From positions 1,089,501 to 1,153,500 of the forward strand of contig JAJTWR010000362.1 in the NCBI GenBank assembly GCA_021613335.1: a stretch of 64,000 nt of DNA, in the 5' to 3' direction. A program made the translations under genes and the position numbers. The notes beneath the pieces were generated by a model. That model ran no database searches and had not been told where the DNA came from. It saw nothing but the letters and a program-made list of their open reading frames with translations. This stretch comes from Whitmania pigra. Taxonomy: Eukaryota; Annelida; Clitellata; Hirudinida; Haemopidae. Below are positions 24,100 through 37,216 of the stretch, in pieces (the first letter of the stretch is position 1; every line of letters starts with the position of its first letter).

Positions 24100-27000
24100 C
24101 TAAGAATGATTACAAACTTCTGATGCACGTGGCGACCCACTCTCCCCCTCGGTTGAGACCCTATTTGGTAGGAGGGGTGATGCACGCGGCGAAGGAAACT
24201 TTTGGTAACTGCCAGTGAAATCCATCTTCATTCCCTTTGGCGGACTCTGCTTGTTCCTAGTCAAAGGAACCATTGAAGAACTCGATGCCGGCAGAAAGAG
24301 GATGTTGTGCCCGTTCACGGATGGCTGCTCCTGACGAGAAGCATCGACACGATTTTCACGCCAATTAAAACCCGTTAGGAGATGACGACGAGAGAAAAGC
24401 TTGTCCGGTTGTGAGTGAATGCGCATGTACGAGCTCACCACGAGACATACGAGGTGATATTCCTCCTGCATTTGTTACAATTTTCAATAAAAAATAATAA
24501 TATAATAAGCTTATCATGACGATGACTATGGCAATACATAATGCAAATATTTCTAATGATTTTTGAGACAAATCAAGACAACTCAGAGACGAGGTGCCTG
24601 CCTTTGAAGAGATGGCAGAAGACAAGTGTGACCTGACCAATCTGCAGCTCCCGAAGACATCGACAACTCCATCGGAGATCGCCTGCTCGATGCACATCCA
24701 AGACGAGAGGAACACACCAACTCCATCGAACGCTGGGGCAGAACTCCCAACTTCATTTACATTTGCCATTTTTGGGGCTCCCCTCAGCAACATTGCTGGA
24801 TGGGACCTGAATGAAAAGCTCTCGTACTATTTCTAATTAAAACTTGGCAGACTAAAAATCTGAAGGAGTTAATAAATAATTAATATACCCTAACGACCAC
24901 TTGTTATTGGTTTTCAAGTGGTGGATGAACCGTACTAAGGTGTCAATAGAAGCGACATAGTCTTTGTAACTTCTCCCGAACGTGTCTAATTGGATGACCT
25001 CCACGTTCCGTGGTGGGGCACTGGGGCCGTCCTCGACATCTGAACGACGTGTGATTGACAATCGAAATGTCGTCCAGTCTGATTCTTCCAACTTTTCGGC
25101 AAAGGTGCATGCCACAGTAAAGGTGCCTGCACTCCAACTTCTTCCCGTGGAAAGGCACGATTGATGATTGGCACCGTGAGTTAATCCGATTTCATTTTCC
25201 ACGAGCACCATCTTTGCCAGAGAGAGAACGACGACCACCTCATTATCGACAACGGCCTTCCAAAAGTCTGCATCGTCGATCCATCTGGAACTCCTGAAAT
25301 TAAACCCTTAGCAGTTTAAGAGATGAAAAGCAGCGCACGAGCCGACGATGTCTCACCTCTGGATCAGAAAAACCTTTCTCAACCAATAGCTGTCGAATGC
25401 CACCAAACTCGTCTGCTCCGAATCGCCTTTACAGGGAGGCACGCAGCTGACAAATCCCTCCGATATGTTGGCCTTCAGTGGCCTGTAGGAGCAGGAGGTC
25501 ATCAGCTTGTGGTCGTAGGCCACTTCGGCTGGAACAATCAGTTTATCCTCTGAAGTCCTGAGTCCGGTGATGAACCTGAGAATGTTCTTCCTGGTTCCAG
25601 AATGATCGAATTCCTCGGCGAGGCACTCGTAAATGAAACAGTACTGACGCAGAGTCTTCACCAAGTTGTGACGTTCTGACCTGAGAAAATAATGAAGAAA
25701 TTACCTTGGGAATTTCAAGAATCAACATCATGCACACCTGAGCAGAGCAACACAGCTCTTGACGTCGATGACGTTCAGCATGAGACCCTGAGCTATGAGG
25801 GCATCCAGTGCCAGAAAGACGCCGCTCCTCCCATCCGCCCTGTTACAGTGCAGGAGAGTTTGACAGGCAACGATGATGCTGCACTCTCGACCGAGCGGGA
25901 CATCCTCCCCAAGAGCCCTGATGAAGTTGAGGAAGGAGATGTGATGCACAGGTATGGACTGAGGAGTCCAGGCGTGGTAGTGCCACTGATGCACGAATCT
26001 TCCCTTGTCTGCTTTGCCGACCTTTCGATCGAAACCGATTGTGCGCGGTCATTAGGACTTGCAGACATTAAGTGTCGAACAATTGAGACTACGTTCTCGA
26101 AAATCACTCACCCTGAAAACCCTTACGGCGTAATGAGCCAAATTCATCTTGGAAACCAACTCAACCTCCAAATCGCCGAAGACCTTCCTTCGCTTCAAAA
26201 CATGAGGCCAGTACCCTGGAGAAGGGCAAGAAGAATCACCCTGAACGGAAGCATCCGATTGGTCGAGCGAATCGAGGTCAATGATATGGGTGACGGACTC
26301 TTGCCATATCAGATGCCACAAAGCATAAGACGAGGATGTAGTCAGGGTTTGGGTGACAATGCAAGTCCCTCTGCCGATTGTTCTCACCCTGCTGGCATTA
26401 AGATGATCCTCCCAAACCACATCTTCCGATGTCTTCTCCAGCGGTGGAGGGTTTGGCTCTTTGAAACGATCCCTTAATCTCACCCTGTTGCGTTCGTACG
26501 GAAGTACCTGTTAAATGAATACTGCATTGGATATAATAAATGCTTAGAAGGTATGATATAAGACATAGAAATTGCGAAATCAATTGCGAAGCAATAATTA
26601 TTGCAATTAGCATGCTTATTCCTATAAGTACGTCCTGATAATATTTCTACAAGCAACATGCGCACCACGTTGAGATGATAGGAATCCATGGAAGTTATGA
26701 TGTCGGGTCGGTACGAGGAAGCGACAACATCCGTCAATCCAGTCGGGAATGAAGTGAACTCCTTAATGATGAGACTCGATACAACCTCTGCTTGATCCTC
26801 TCCGACTGGATTGGCAGGTAAACGCGTTCCGAGGGAAACGTGCCTCTCGCAGAAACTCCTCAAATCCTTTACTGGAATTGGGGATAGGAAGTCTTCGGTG
26901 TTCGATGTCGTAAAAGAAAATACAGGTGTAGGAAAGGTAAACGGAGAAATGGATTTGCCAGCCGAGGAGCCAAATGAGTCAGAAAAAGGGGCAGATTCAA

Positions 27001-30000
27001 CGATATCAGTGAAGACATCGTCGCATCTCCATTGGAAACCTTCCTTGTCGAGGTAGGCCAGACTCTGAAGTCTTGCTTGACGAAGCCTGCGAAACGAGAA
27101 ATCAACGTCACCTAATATAACTCGCATTCATCTAGTTTAATCCAGGCATCATCGGAATACTTTTTTTTTGACCAATGAAAACGTCAAACAATATAATCGA
27201 TCCAAGCACCTTTTAAATAGTCTTGATTCTCTTTTCTGTCGAATCCATTTCAAGGCAAAGATGCTACATACGGTCAGAGCCAACAAGATGGCCACTATAA
27301 CCAACGCCGCTCCAACAACTTCCTTAAAATAAAAATAACAAAATGACTGAGAATAAATTACAAATCATGTTTCCAATCGTGTCCTCGTAGGTGCAAAAAG
27401 TACACACGTGGAGCGAGTTCGAAATGAGTCCCATTGCCCTCTCTTCAGAAGGGAGGGTGATGATGTCTGGTGAGCGAGAGAATGATCGTCGGGTGAATCC
27501 GTCCATGCTATCCTCGACACCGAACCAGATGGCGTATGAATGGTTAGCTTTCAGTGGGGGATTGTTATACTTCCTGCATATTTTTAAGTACTTCCTCTTC
27601 AGATAAACGTCACGTCAGATGTACATGCGAACAACAATCTTCTCACCCGTAAGTGGCTCCGTCTCCTACAGTGAATCGGTCAAAGACGTCTGGTGATTTG
27701 GAGAAATTGCTCGGCGGGCTGAGCTTGGCAACGAGATAGTAAGCCTTGCGATACATGTTCGAGGTGGCAGAGTTCGGAAGCGCGTTGAACTCCACGTCGA
27801 AGCGCTGTTTATTTTTCTTCTGATCATCCCACGTGATCTGAAGCACACAGCAACTCATTGAGTCATTATAATGGTCTCTTCATATTACTCGTGCATATCA
27901 CTGCCTTCACCTTTCCACTTTCGATGAGGTTTGATACAGAACAACACCCAATTTCCCAAAGCTTTTCGACAATGATCAGGTACGACCTTTTGAGCAAACC
28001 CATGGCTAGATAATCCTATTAAGCATTAGAACTCATAGTTCAGCATTCTTGAAAATGATTGCCAATGCAAATGGAAAATGACGAATCATAATAAGAATTA
28101 CAGAGTAGGTAATACTCGAGACATATGTATCACTTTTAGCTCGTAGCAAATATGCAATTTCAAATTCAAGCAATGTCAAAGTATTGGCAAACGTCTTAAT
28201 TCCAGCAAATGAAGTGTTTGTGTCGTCATCTTACCTCGTGAATATCTTGTGAAGTAAGCATGGTTTGTATAATAAAACACTGGTTGTCAATAAAAGCTAT
28301 TATAATTATTATTGCGCCTACGAAAATAGGCAACAATTTAAGGAATAAAATCACCCTCTTCAGCCTCGAATTTTGTTCTTCACTGCTTCCTTCATTCCGA
28401 GGCAAATGAACGACCACAATTGAAGACGTCACCTTGACAACTTTAAGGTCAGGTGGCTTCTTCGGTGGTGGAAGACCTAGAAAAAGGTGCAATTAACAGA
28501 GCACATTCGTTGATCGGGCATAAATTAATTAATATAAATTAATTGAGCTTATTCGTCGATAAATGACTCTCACTGGTTGCTATGGTGAGGGACGAATGAA
28601 GCAAAGGACTCGCGCAAGACACAACGACGGTGTAATAGGTCTTGCTCTCGAGCCCCAACAAGGATAACCGTAAGCCTTCCTTGACATTCCTCAAAGTGAC
28701 GACGCTATTCAACACTTCCACATAAGGTTCGACGTCCCCGAGTAGATGTTTCAACAGTTTCGTCTGCGTGGAAGTCATAGAATTCAACATTCGTCATCGG
28801 GACATACATACAAATATTCACACATACATTCACACATACACTCACACACACACAAACGCACTGACAGACATCGATACCGACGTGACAGAAAGGAGATGTT
28901 CCACCCTCGTACAGCAACTCCAACTGGGTCTCGTTCCTCTCCAACAGCAACCACTTGCCAACCCGACTTGGAACTGGAAACGATGGAGAATGTCTTTCGG
29001 CCTTGGACGAAGGAGTGACGATTTGAGGCGTTGAAGGAACAAACTGATAATTTGAAGAGGGACTCTGAGGCAGACGATAAGTGGTCAGGCGGAAAGTTCC
29101 TTGCCGAGATATTGTTGAACCAGTAGATCCTGGGGTTCCCAACGTCGTTGACGTGAGTTCTAAAAAAAAAAAACGCTATTATTTAATCAAAATTGTTATT
29201 TTAAAAGATTAACAAGTATTTAGCTAAAGTCACCAACCAATCAATAAAGGCAAAATTGGCTCAGACCAAGGACCGACGAATCCCCACTTGTTTACAACGC
29301 GCACTGCAACAGCGCAGGTGTCGAAATGTCTTTCCGTCAAATTGGAGACCAACAATGAGAAGACAGGCCATGTGACGTTGAACGATGAAAGGATGTTACT
29401 CTCGTTCAGATGAGCATTCGAGATTTCATCATCTTCGTCGAGACTGACCAAGGATACTTCATGTCCCCAGAATTCGTCACATTTGCTGGCATTTTGAACG
29501 AAAAGCTGTGAGATAAAAAATTCAATGGACGATAATATTTTTGATAATATTTGGACTGTTTCTGTTTCTGTGCTCAATCTCAATCTGCTAACAGAATAAA
29601 TGCAAATAAAAGCTCAAAATTACTATTTTTAACGTCGACAAGAGAATAAATAAGCGATAACAAAATGATGCACTACGAAACATGCATTATTGACTGTGAT
29701 AATGATCCCGAATCAAGACAACCTCCCATGAGATGGTGAGCTTTATGAGGTCCTGAGAAATGGTTACGTTGGCTGACAATCTTCTAGGAACGTGGGATGG
29801 AACTGAATGGTAAATGTGTAACTCAATGTTCGAGTGCAATAGCTATATTCTTCATTAAAAGACTTATTTCATAACTTTAAATAAAATAAACTTTTACCAC
29901 AGTCTCATGAAGCAAAATCAGTAATTAAAACAATTAGCAATTCAGAACAACACATCAATCTTGCAAATTAAATCCGCAATACCTAAGACGAATTAATTGT

Positions 30001-31070
30001 ACCAATCTTGATTAGATGGATTGATTCAATAAATAAACAGTATAATATCAATATTCAAATTAATTGAAGACACACGCCTCCGCAGTGGATGCTGTGCCAA
30101 TTCGGGGTGACGGGGCTGGGGTCGACCTTGAATGGTGGTCTTTCATCTTTCAATACAGATATTCCGATCCTGAATTTGTACGGTTGATCAGGCTCGGGAT
30201 TCTTGAAAAGAACTCTAGCCCGCTGAAGATATTGATCTCCATCAGAAGTCACTAGCACTAGATCGAAATTGTTCATCTTCTTCATGATCCAAGCCGCTTT
30301 TCCAGACTCATCTGTATCTCTGACCTCTGCCAAAGTGATCCATTCGCTTGCCGAGACGTTGTCTTGATTTTGTTGAGCTTCTACTAAATATATCAAAATC
30401 GATGATTTGGTGAGTTGGAAGCCATGAGACCAAGGTTTCCAAGAAATCAACATCTCTTTCTCTGGAGTGATGTCAACGACCGGTGGATCGCTCAGAAAGG
30501 GTACTCCTTGTTAGAATAATTAACAACTTAGTTTAACGCAGCAATAGGTGCCTATAAAGTTCAGCGAATACTGTAGAACTCACTTTTTTGGCATCCAGCT
30601 CCTCCAAAACCATCCTTACACTTGTTCGAGGAACACCAGCCATTTACATTATTGCAGGTGTCGTTCTCCGGACACTTGCATTCAAACATGCAATTAACGC
30701 CAAACTTTTGCTTTGGACAACCTAAGACAAATCATCTAATATTTATAAACAAAATATCGGTCGACAGTTAACAGGACAATGTTATCTTTTACTGATTACT
30801 TATTACCTGTTTGACATTTAGGGGGATCCATAAAACCGAAAGCGCAGAGCCCATCAGAACAACCACCTTTACTACATTTTCTTAAGCAGTGACATTGAAA
30901 TTCGCAGTTTGGGCCAAATCTCTCCGATGGACAAGCATCTATAATGTCAGAAGGACAACTCAGAACTGTTACAATAACTTTTCTTGATATTTTAATGAAA
31001 CAGACAAACTTTGAGAAAGTCTTAACATTGCCCAGAAACAAAGGACGCCGAACAACCCGGATTCCGACAT
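24100..31070 (-). CDS. Receptor-type tyrosine phosphatase, EGF/FN3, tandem degenerate PTP domains
   Basis: About twenty exons on the minus strand build a type I receptor. In order: signal peptide (from 31070), two EGF-like exons rich in Cys (30807-30938, 30584-30721), and about five fibronectin-III repeats (30506 down to about 27640). A juxtamembrane exon carries YNNPPLKANHSYAIWF (27430-27570), followed by a membrane helix (27240-27327), a cytosolic linker, PTP domain D1 (about 26510-25350) and D2 (about 25664-24100). The juxtamembrane part, FTVGDGATYG and the tandem PTPs match R2A/R2B-type receptors. In D1 the P-loop HCNRADGRSG keeps Cys and Arg, but the WPD loop reads WTPQSIP, so the acid Asp is lost. 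In D2 the P-loop equivalent (SSAPAFDGVG) has lost both Cys and Arg. Splice junctions in the FN3 region and at the last D2 exon are not all resolved. An intron holds a CA/TACA microsatellite (28800-28860). Confidence 0.85.
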
Positions 31071-31317
31071 GTCCGCTGATTGCTTAACAAAATGGCGAGT
31101 GGCGCCACAAAATTATATAACCACATTTAAACAGGAGATTATTATAATAAATAAATAGGCAAATTAAAACCAGACAATAAACGTCTGACAACAAATTTGC
31201 AAAAAGATTTACATTATTTGTGATCTTTTAAACGTAAGATATTTAGAAGTTGTTTATGAAAGCAGTTTAATCGACCCAGATGGAAATATTAAATTGAAAT
31301 TTTTTACAAAATCTAAA
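31071..31317. promoter_or_regulatory. Shared promoter region, RPTP (minus) and coiled-coil gene (plus)
   Basis: The two start codons diverge with 247 bases between them, so both 5' UTRs and core promoters must lie here or overlap. There is no TATA box at a convincing position. TGGCGAGTGGCGCCAC (31090-31107) is the only G+C-rich motif. Confidence 0.5.
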
Positions 31318-33050
31318 ATGGTATTCATCGCCAGGGGAGGTACTAAATCGGTCGGCATACAGACGGATATGTGCGATCCCGTTCAAATACTCACCTCCAA
31401 AATTAAGAACCTGCGGAAAAAGTGCCGTTCTGATTTAGCTAAATCTCAAGACACCGTGGAAAAACTGAAAACGCAAGGCAGGGAGTTACAATTTTATGTG
31501 AGCATATTCCAATACGAAGCTAAAATACGAAATCAGCTTGCCTCGGCAGAGCCTACTACTTTTGGCATCCTGGAAGAAATAGTGAAATTAAAAAAGGACA
31601 TAAAACGTCAAAAAGATCGACAATGTAAACTTCTAAAGGAATTAAATTTCTTAGAAGCAGAAAGGGTTGGCTCTAAGCACTTAACTTGTGCCTCTAACTA
31701 GTTTAAGCATTTTATCTTCAAATTTTTAGGGAAAGAGAAAACGAAAAATCAAATTTAAATGGGACAAATGTATGAAGGACTTCACGGAGGTTAAAAGCGA
31801 TGATGAGAGCATCCAAGACCCCGATGTCGTGGAAGAATCCCCGAGCCTGCAAGAAGAAAAGGATGAGGATTATATCAACCAAGCTGACTTCGCGAACAAT
31901 GTCGTCAAACTAGTCATACGAAATGTAGCCACAGCCAAGCAGGTGATACAACATCCCCTCAATTTCATGACTATGTTTCCCCCATTGTTATTATAAAAGA
32001 CGTCAGAGCGCACGAGCGGCCCTATTATTGCTACAATTAGGCTTATGGAAGGCAACACCCTTACTGTGCCAGATATTCCATAAATTATGATGACGTTTTT
32101 AAAAAATTTAATTCAAGGTTAAATAGACTCTGAAATCAATGTTTTTTTCTCAATGGAAAATTTCTCAGAAAAGCCAAATTGCTGCAGAATTTGGTTTTTG
32201 ATGCTGGCTCAACTGGAAAAATAATTAATAAATAAGTTCATCTGTGAAATGAAATCATGCTCCTTACAATAATTAATGATGCTAAATTAAAACGGCATAA
32301 TGAATTTTTCATCTTTCAATAAATTATAAAACAAAATTAATTTAAAGTTAAATTAAACTTCAGCTTTCCAAACTCAAGCAGGCAAGCAGTGCATTCATCA
32401 GCAACAACAAATGGACTCCTGAACTCTTCATATCATTCAAGGAACTCCTCAACACACAAGGCCTACACCTCTGTCCCCCAATTCCTCAAACATGCTCTTC
32501 CAAGAAGACCTTACCAAACTTCTTGCAAAAACACAAGGAACTTGAGCAGAAGCGGTGGAGGATATAACGAACGGACAAGAGAAATCAAAAATGCAAGACA
32601 TCCATTTTTGTAATCTCGGGCCAAAGTTTACAAACCTTCAACATAAATGCAACGACAACACCAGAACGATCAGGGAATGTAATTTGGCAATCATGGCAGG
32701 CAGTAACTAAAAACTACGAGTTTATTAAGTTACTTGTTTAAATCAAATTTTGATGACCAATGGGAGCTAGCAAAGCATTTATAAATTGATCGAAATTCTA
32801 AAGATCGAATACAATCCTTCAAAGCTTTCTCAATTTGCCCACGTTGCTGACAGGGATTGTGAAACACCACAAAGCATTACCAAAAACTTTGCAGACACAA
32901 TTCTTGCTAGAGGCCAAGGCTCAGAGACGAAACCACAAAACTACAAAATCCATCCCGCTTCAGGTGAAACTCAACGAACGAGGAGTTTTATTTGTCCGAA
33001 ATGTCCATGGGGGATGGCTCCTCAGTCGAAGGGGGACTCTCCTTCAGTGA
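31318..33050 (+). CDS. Coiled-coil protein with IQTD motif, unrecognised
   Basis: Exons 31318-31665, 31730-31942 and 32364-32554 join in phase, and a last exon at 32825-33050 also fits the phase with a weaker acceptor. The product would be about 325 residues, mostly charged helix with heptad character (IKNLRKKCRSDLAKSQ, VKLKKDIKRQKDRQCKLLKEL). Near the N terminus is VGIQTD, the pattern that binds dynein light chain LC8. An acidic stretch (SDDESIQDPDVVEESP) and a Lys/Arg-rich KRKRKIKFK follow. There is no signal peptide or membrane segment. The first donor is GTTGGC. I do not recognise the family. Coiled coil plus LC8 motif suggests a centrosomal, ciliary or kinetochore scaffold, which is inference only. 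The first three exons are firmer than the fourth, which would overlap the last PPP1R2 exon on the other strand. Confidence 0.6.
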
Positions 33051-34328
33051 ATCGTTGACTTCCCCTGACTTGCTAGTTTCTGAGTAATCATTCCTGCATC
33101 CCATTCCTTCATCATCGGCTGTAAATACATCGAGTAACGACCTGAGTATCGACCCTCTGCTGAAAACAGCCATTACAAATAATTAATAAATGTCACCATC
33201 TTCGTCATCTTCTTCCTCCTGTAGGAGCTGGCGAGCCAATTTGACGGCTTGGAACTCATTGTAATGTTGCTTTCTGTGAAGTCTGAACACCCTTTTTCTC
33301 TCTGAAAAGTTATTAATAATATGAATTTTATATTTCTTTGAGATCAATTAAAGTGGCTTTTAAGAACAATTTCTCCAAGAAGTGGAATCTTTTACCTTTT
33401 TCTTCTTCTGTGAGATTTTCATCCTCTTCGTCTTCGTCTCCGCTGCTGTACGTGTCAACCTTTGTCAGAACTTTTGGCTTTGTCTTCATAGTTAGCCTAC
33501 ATTTGTAATGCTATTTATTTAATTTATGTAAAAGATAATATTAACCAAAATTTTTTTTTAATCATTATTAAACCTCATTAGTAGGAATAATTAAAAATTT
33601 AATGAAATCAGATTATAATGTCTTACTATTACTTTACTACCATCAAATGTAATGGTGTTTGCAGTTCGAACTTAACTCCAAGAATGCTTATGACAATAAT
33701 GATATAATAAGATAAAACTCAACAAAATCAAAAATATTTTTAAGTGATAAAAACGGACATGATCAGTCATAAAATGAAAGTGGACGTTCAAATGTCAATT
33801 TCTTTATGTGTAATCACAAAACATGTGGTCTTTTAAAAGCAACATGATTATACTCTCAAAAATGAATCAAATAAGGAGAAAATAATTTGTTGGTACAATA
33901 GAATCGATGAAGGGTTACAAACAAAACTACCCTTGAGCAAGTAGTTCAGGGTCAATGCTGCTTTCTGCTTCATCGCCACTTCGCGTTTCTTCACCGTCTC
34001 CATCAAACCTATTGTAAGGGGTTGGAGGTTCGTTTATTTTGTCATGTCCATAATCTTTGTCTGCTGGATGATAAGTGGCCAAGATGTTCATCTCATCCCA
34101 TTTCATTTCCTTTTCTTTTTCTCTGCGACTTAAATAGAAACCTTCATAACGTAATTAAAAATTAATTCAATGTTTTCGTAATATCGTATTACTTCGGATT
34201 ACACAGATTGTTGGATTTTAAGCAATACTTTAGCTAGGAGTTAACCTCATGCCTTCGCACTTCCCCTTATCAAAGCTCGATGTATTTTTCAGAATTCCTT
34301 TCACGGGTTTTTTGTCAAAATCAGCCAT
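32988..34328 (-). CDS. PPP1R2: Protein phosphatase 1 inhibitor-2
   Basis: Inhibitor-2 binds and restrains PP1 catalytic subunit and is released when GSK3 phosphorylates its PxTP site. Five exons (34246-34328, 33931-34128, 33396-33496, 33197-33301, 32988-33154) make 217 residues, against 205 in human. All PP1-contact regions are visible: PVKGILKN at the N terminus, [19 protein letters not shown], the GSK3 site [16 protein letters not shown] before the helix, and [16 protein letters not shown], which covers the PP1 active site. If the last intron is kept, the frame ends soon at GDIY and stop, giving a shorter protein without the Ser/Pro tail. The first donor reads GTTAAC. The gene diverges from importin alpha. 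Confidence 0.97.
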
Positions 34329-34754
34329 TTAGTAAAGTATTTAATAACTGTTGATTTTCAAATCTCAACGCCTGCAGCAGAACCGACTTATCAATAAATA
34401 ACCTTATCGAAGATTGATTGGTATAAAAGCAAAATATGATTAAATAAGTAATTGTTAAAAAATTTAAAATTCGTTTGCAAATGAAAATATTTTGTTAGTA
34501 TTTTGTGCTCATATATAGTAACGCTTTAAAGATTTTTTGAATTTACTAATTTTTATTATTTATTTTGTAAAGTTATTCCAAGTTATATTTTAAAATTATT
34601 TAAAAACTATTTCCAAGTATATATCTTATCATTGTGAAGCACAGGTTCGTTTTATGCTCATTGGCGGATTAATTCGATTTGCTGAAGTCACGTTCCCGTT
34701 GTCGGAGATTTAGTTCGTTATTCGCACTTTTTTCGAAATCGCCTTACGAAAATA
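34329..34754. promoter_or_regulatory. Shared promoter region, PPP1R2 (minus) and importin alpha (plus)
   Basis: 426 bases separate the two diverging start codons. The side nearest importin alpha has ATTGGCGGATT and TCACGTTCCC motifs, which are common in housekeeping promoters. No TATA box was recognised. Confidence 0.5.
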
Positions 34755-37004
34755 ATGTCTGAAGCTAGATTGAAGAATTACAAAAACAAGGGCAAAGATA
34801 TAAATGTAAGTTATCTTCGTTTTTGACAAGAGTCGTTTGTCGCGCGGTTACTTTGAATGTTTCAAGTTATTTTAATCTGTGTTCACTAACCAAAGGATCT
34901 GAGACGACAAAGGTCGGAGGTTAGCGTTGAACTTCGCAAAGCCAAGAAGGATGAGCAGATGTCAAAGAGGAGAAATTTGGAAGAGGAGCCTGAAGGTTTT
35001 GATGCAGAGGACTCTCATGTGAGTACTTTATATAAGTTCTTTAAGCTATTTTTAATTTGTTTAACTAGTTCGTCGTTATCTTTATTACACAAATGTCTTG
35101 CAATTTAATATCTGTGCAGGTTTCCGCAGTAAAAATTTTGCCCATCGACGACATTATTAAGATAATGATGAAGTTGGACAACTATGAGGAAGTTTATCAG
35201 GCAGTTCAGAGCATCAGGAAGATGCTTTCAAGAGAAAAATCTCCACCCATTGACAAAATAATTGAAACTAACCTTCTTCCTATTTTGGCTAAACTTCTTC
35301 TTTGCACTGACAAGTAAATATATTACATAAACATTCATCTTCTACCCTTCATTCAAATCATTTAAAATAAATTTGTTTATAGGCCTAATCTCCAGTTCGA
35401 AGCAGCCTGGGCATTGACAAACGTTGCATCGGGGACATCTGCCCAAACAAGAGAAGTTGTGAAGGCCGGTGCTCTTCAAAACTTTGTGTTACTCCTGGAG
35501 AACGAGAACCTCAACATTGTGGAGCAAGCTGTCTGGGCTCTGGGAAACATTGCTGGTGAGTGATATTGTTAAATGAAATGCTTGCATTTGTTGCTAAATA
35601 ACTTCTGCATGGCTTTCTTAGGTGATGGGGCTGATTTGAGGGATGCAGTGCTGAAGTTGAATGCCCTGGATTCCATGGTAAAGCTCGTCCAAAGGGCTCT
35701 GACGGACGAAGGCGGGAAAATCGGGATCCCACTGCTGAGAAACGTAGCATGGGCTTTGTCCAACTTCTGTCGTAATAAGAACCCACCTCCCCCGCTCGAT
35801 GCCATGAAGAAATGTCTACCATCTCTTGTAACCCTTTTGCACCACCAAGATAAAGAAATTGTTGCGGACGCTTGCTGGGCTGTTTCCTACATTAGCGACG
35901 GATCTAACGATCGCATCCAGGAAGTCATCGAGTCCGGGGTCTTGCCAAAACTCGGTGCTCTTCTCGAATGCAACGACGTCGGAATTCTCACTCCTTCGCT
36001 GAGAGCTCTTGGAAATATTGTTACGGGGGATGATAATCAGACTCAGGTGTGTTGCACGTGAAGATTTTCACTGAAGCTGATGTTTTGTCTTAAATGTGAA
36101 ATTTATATTTGCTTGCAATGTGATTTGTGATGATGTCATTTCATTCCAGACTGTGTTGGACATGAAGATTCTCCCGAAATTTGTTAAACTTCTGGGCCAT
36201 GACAAGACAGGAATCCAGAAAGAAACTTGTTGGATAATCTCCAACATAACAGCTGGAAGTGCAACTCAAATCCAGGTACTTAAAATTACATTATAAATAT
36301 TCATTAGCATTAAATATTCTGTAGCAATTACTAAATAAATATGGAATCGTCTGATGCTTTTGTAATCGTTAATTAATTTGAATGTTGATTTTATGTTCTC
36401 AGGAGGTGCTCGACATTGGTCTCGTTCCATTTGTGATTAATGTCATAGATAAAGGAGACTTCAGGAGTCAAAGGGAAGCAGTTTGGGTCATGAATAACCT
36501 TGCCAGCGGTGGTCTTGCCCAACAGGTGTTAAGTACAGTTGAGATGGGATCCATTCAGGTCCTCAGCAACCTTATTAATTGCAAGGATGTCAAAGTCATA
36601 AGCATCATCATTGAAACTCTTACCAACATATTCAATGTAAGTATCGGACCGATATTAATAATGTTCGTTGCGTAAAACAAAGACGTTCAAAGCCGTGTTA
36701 CGTGCAGGCTGCCGACCAACTCGGATTCCTGGAGAACGTGTGCATGATCCTCGAGGAGTGCGGGGGGTTGGATAAAATCGAGGAACTGCAGAGCCACGAC
36801 AACGAGACTGTTTACCATGCTGCTCTGCGATTCATAGAAAAGTATTTCACTGTAAGTTTTGTAACAGATTGTATTGCATTTTCAATTGTTTTATGGATGC
36901 ATTTCATTTTACAGGGCGATGAGGACGTTCCGCAGGAGGGAGCATCCGAATCGGGATTCGCCTTCTCAAACAACAACAACTTTGGAAACGGTTTCAAATT
37001 CTGA
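34755..37004 (+). CDS. KPNA4: Importin subunit alpha, KPNA3/KPNA4 type
   Basis: Importin alpha carries classical NLS cargo and binds importin beta for nuclear entry. Nine exons join in phase: 34755-34805, 34896-35018, 35120-35313, 35383-35555, 35622-36046, 36150-36275, 36403-36636, 36708-36851 and 36915-37004. The importin-beta-binding segment is at the start ([31 protein letters not shown]). Ten ARM repeats follow, with the Trp/Asn ladder that holds the NLS ([66 protein letters not shown]). The KNKG IBB and the C-terminal acidic and Gly/Asn tail favour the KPNA3/KPNA4 subfamily. The choice between these two is not possible. All donors here are ordinary GTA or GTG. Confidence 0.97.
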
Positions 37005-37111
37005 GTTCCACGTGCAGGGGATGATATGTATTTTTCAGTCCACTGACCATTCCTTCCTTAACTGCTTAATTTTGCCAGAGGAGCATTTTGTTTATTAATG
37101 GGTTTTTTTTC

Positions 37112-37117
37112 AATAAA
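37112..37117 (+). terminator. Polyadenylation signal AATAAA for importin alpha
   Basis: A perfect AATAAA lies about 110 bases after the importin alpha stop codon, in a T-rich context. Confidence 0.7.
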
Positions 37118-37216
37118 ATCGCTTCAACACTAAGTTGTTGTTATCAAACTTTTAGTTTGGTATATGTTAAAAGTTATATTACATGGTGAAAAAATTTCAA
37201 ATGTGTAATGTCACTG

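Noticed and set aside
24365..24471. Tail of a 142-codon frame with a hydrophobic stretch, suggesting an extra transmembrane protein
   Set aside because: Its first part is the D2 phosphatase C-terminal helix region (VVDVFGSCRLV). The hydrophobic part reads through an intron, and the following exon resumes in another frame with the EEYHLVC helix of D2.
25692..26477. 261-codon plus-strand open frame
   Set aside because: It is the antisense shadow of the D1 phosphatase exons, whose minus-strand translation carries the PTP motifs.
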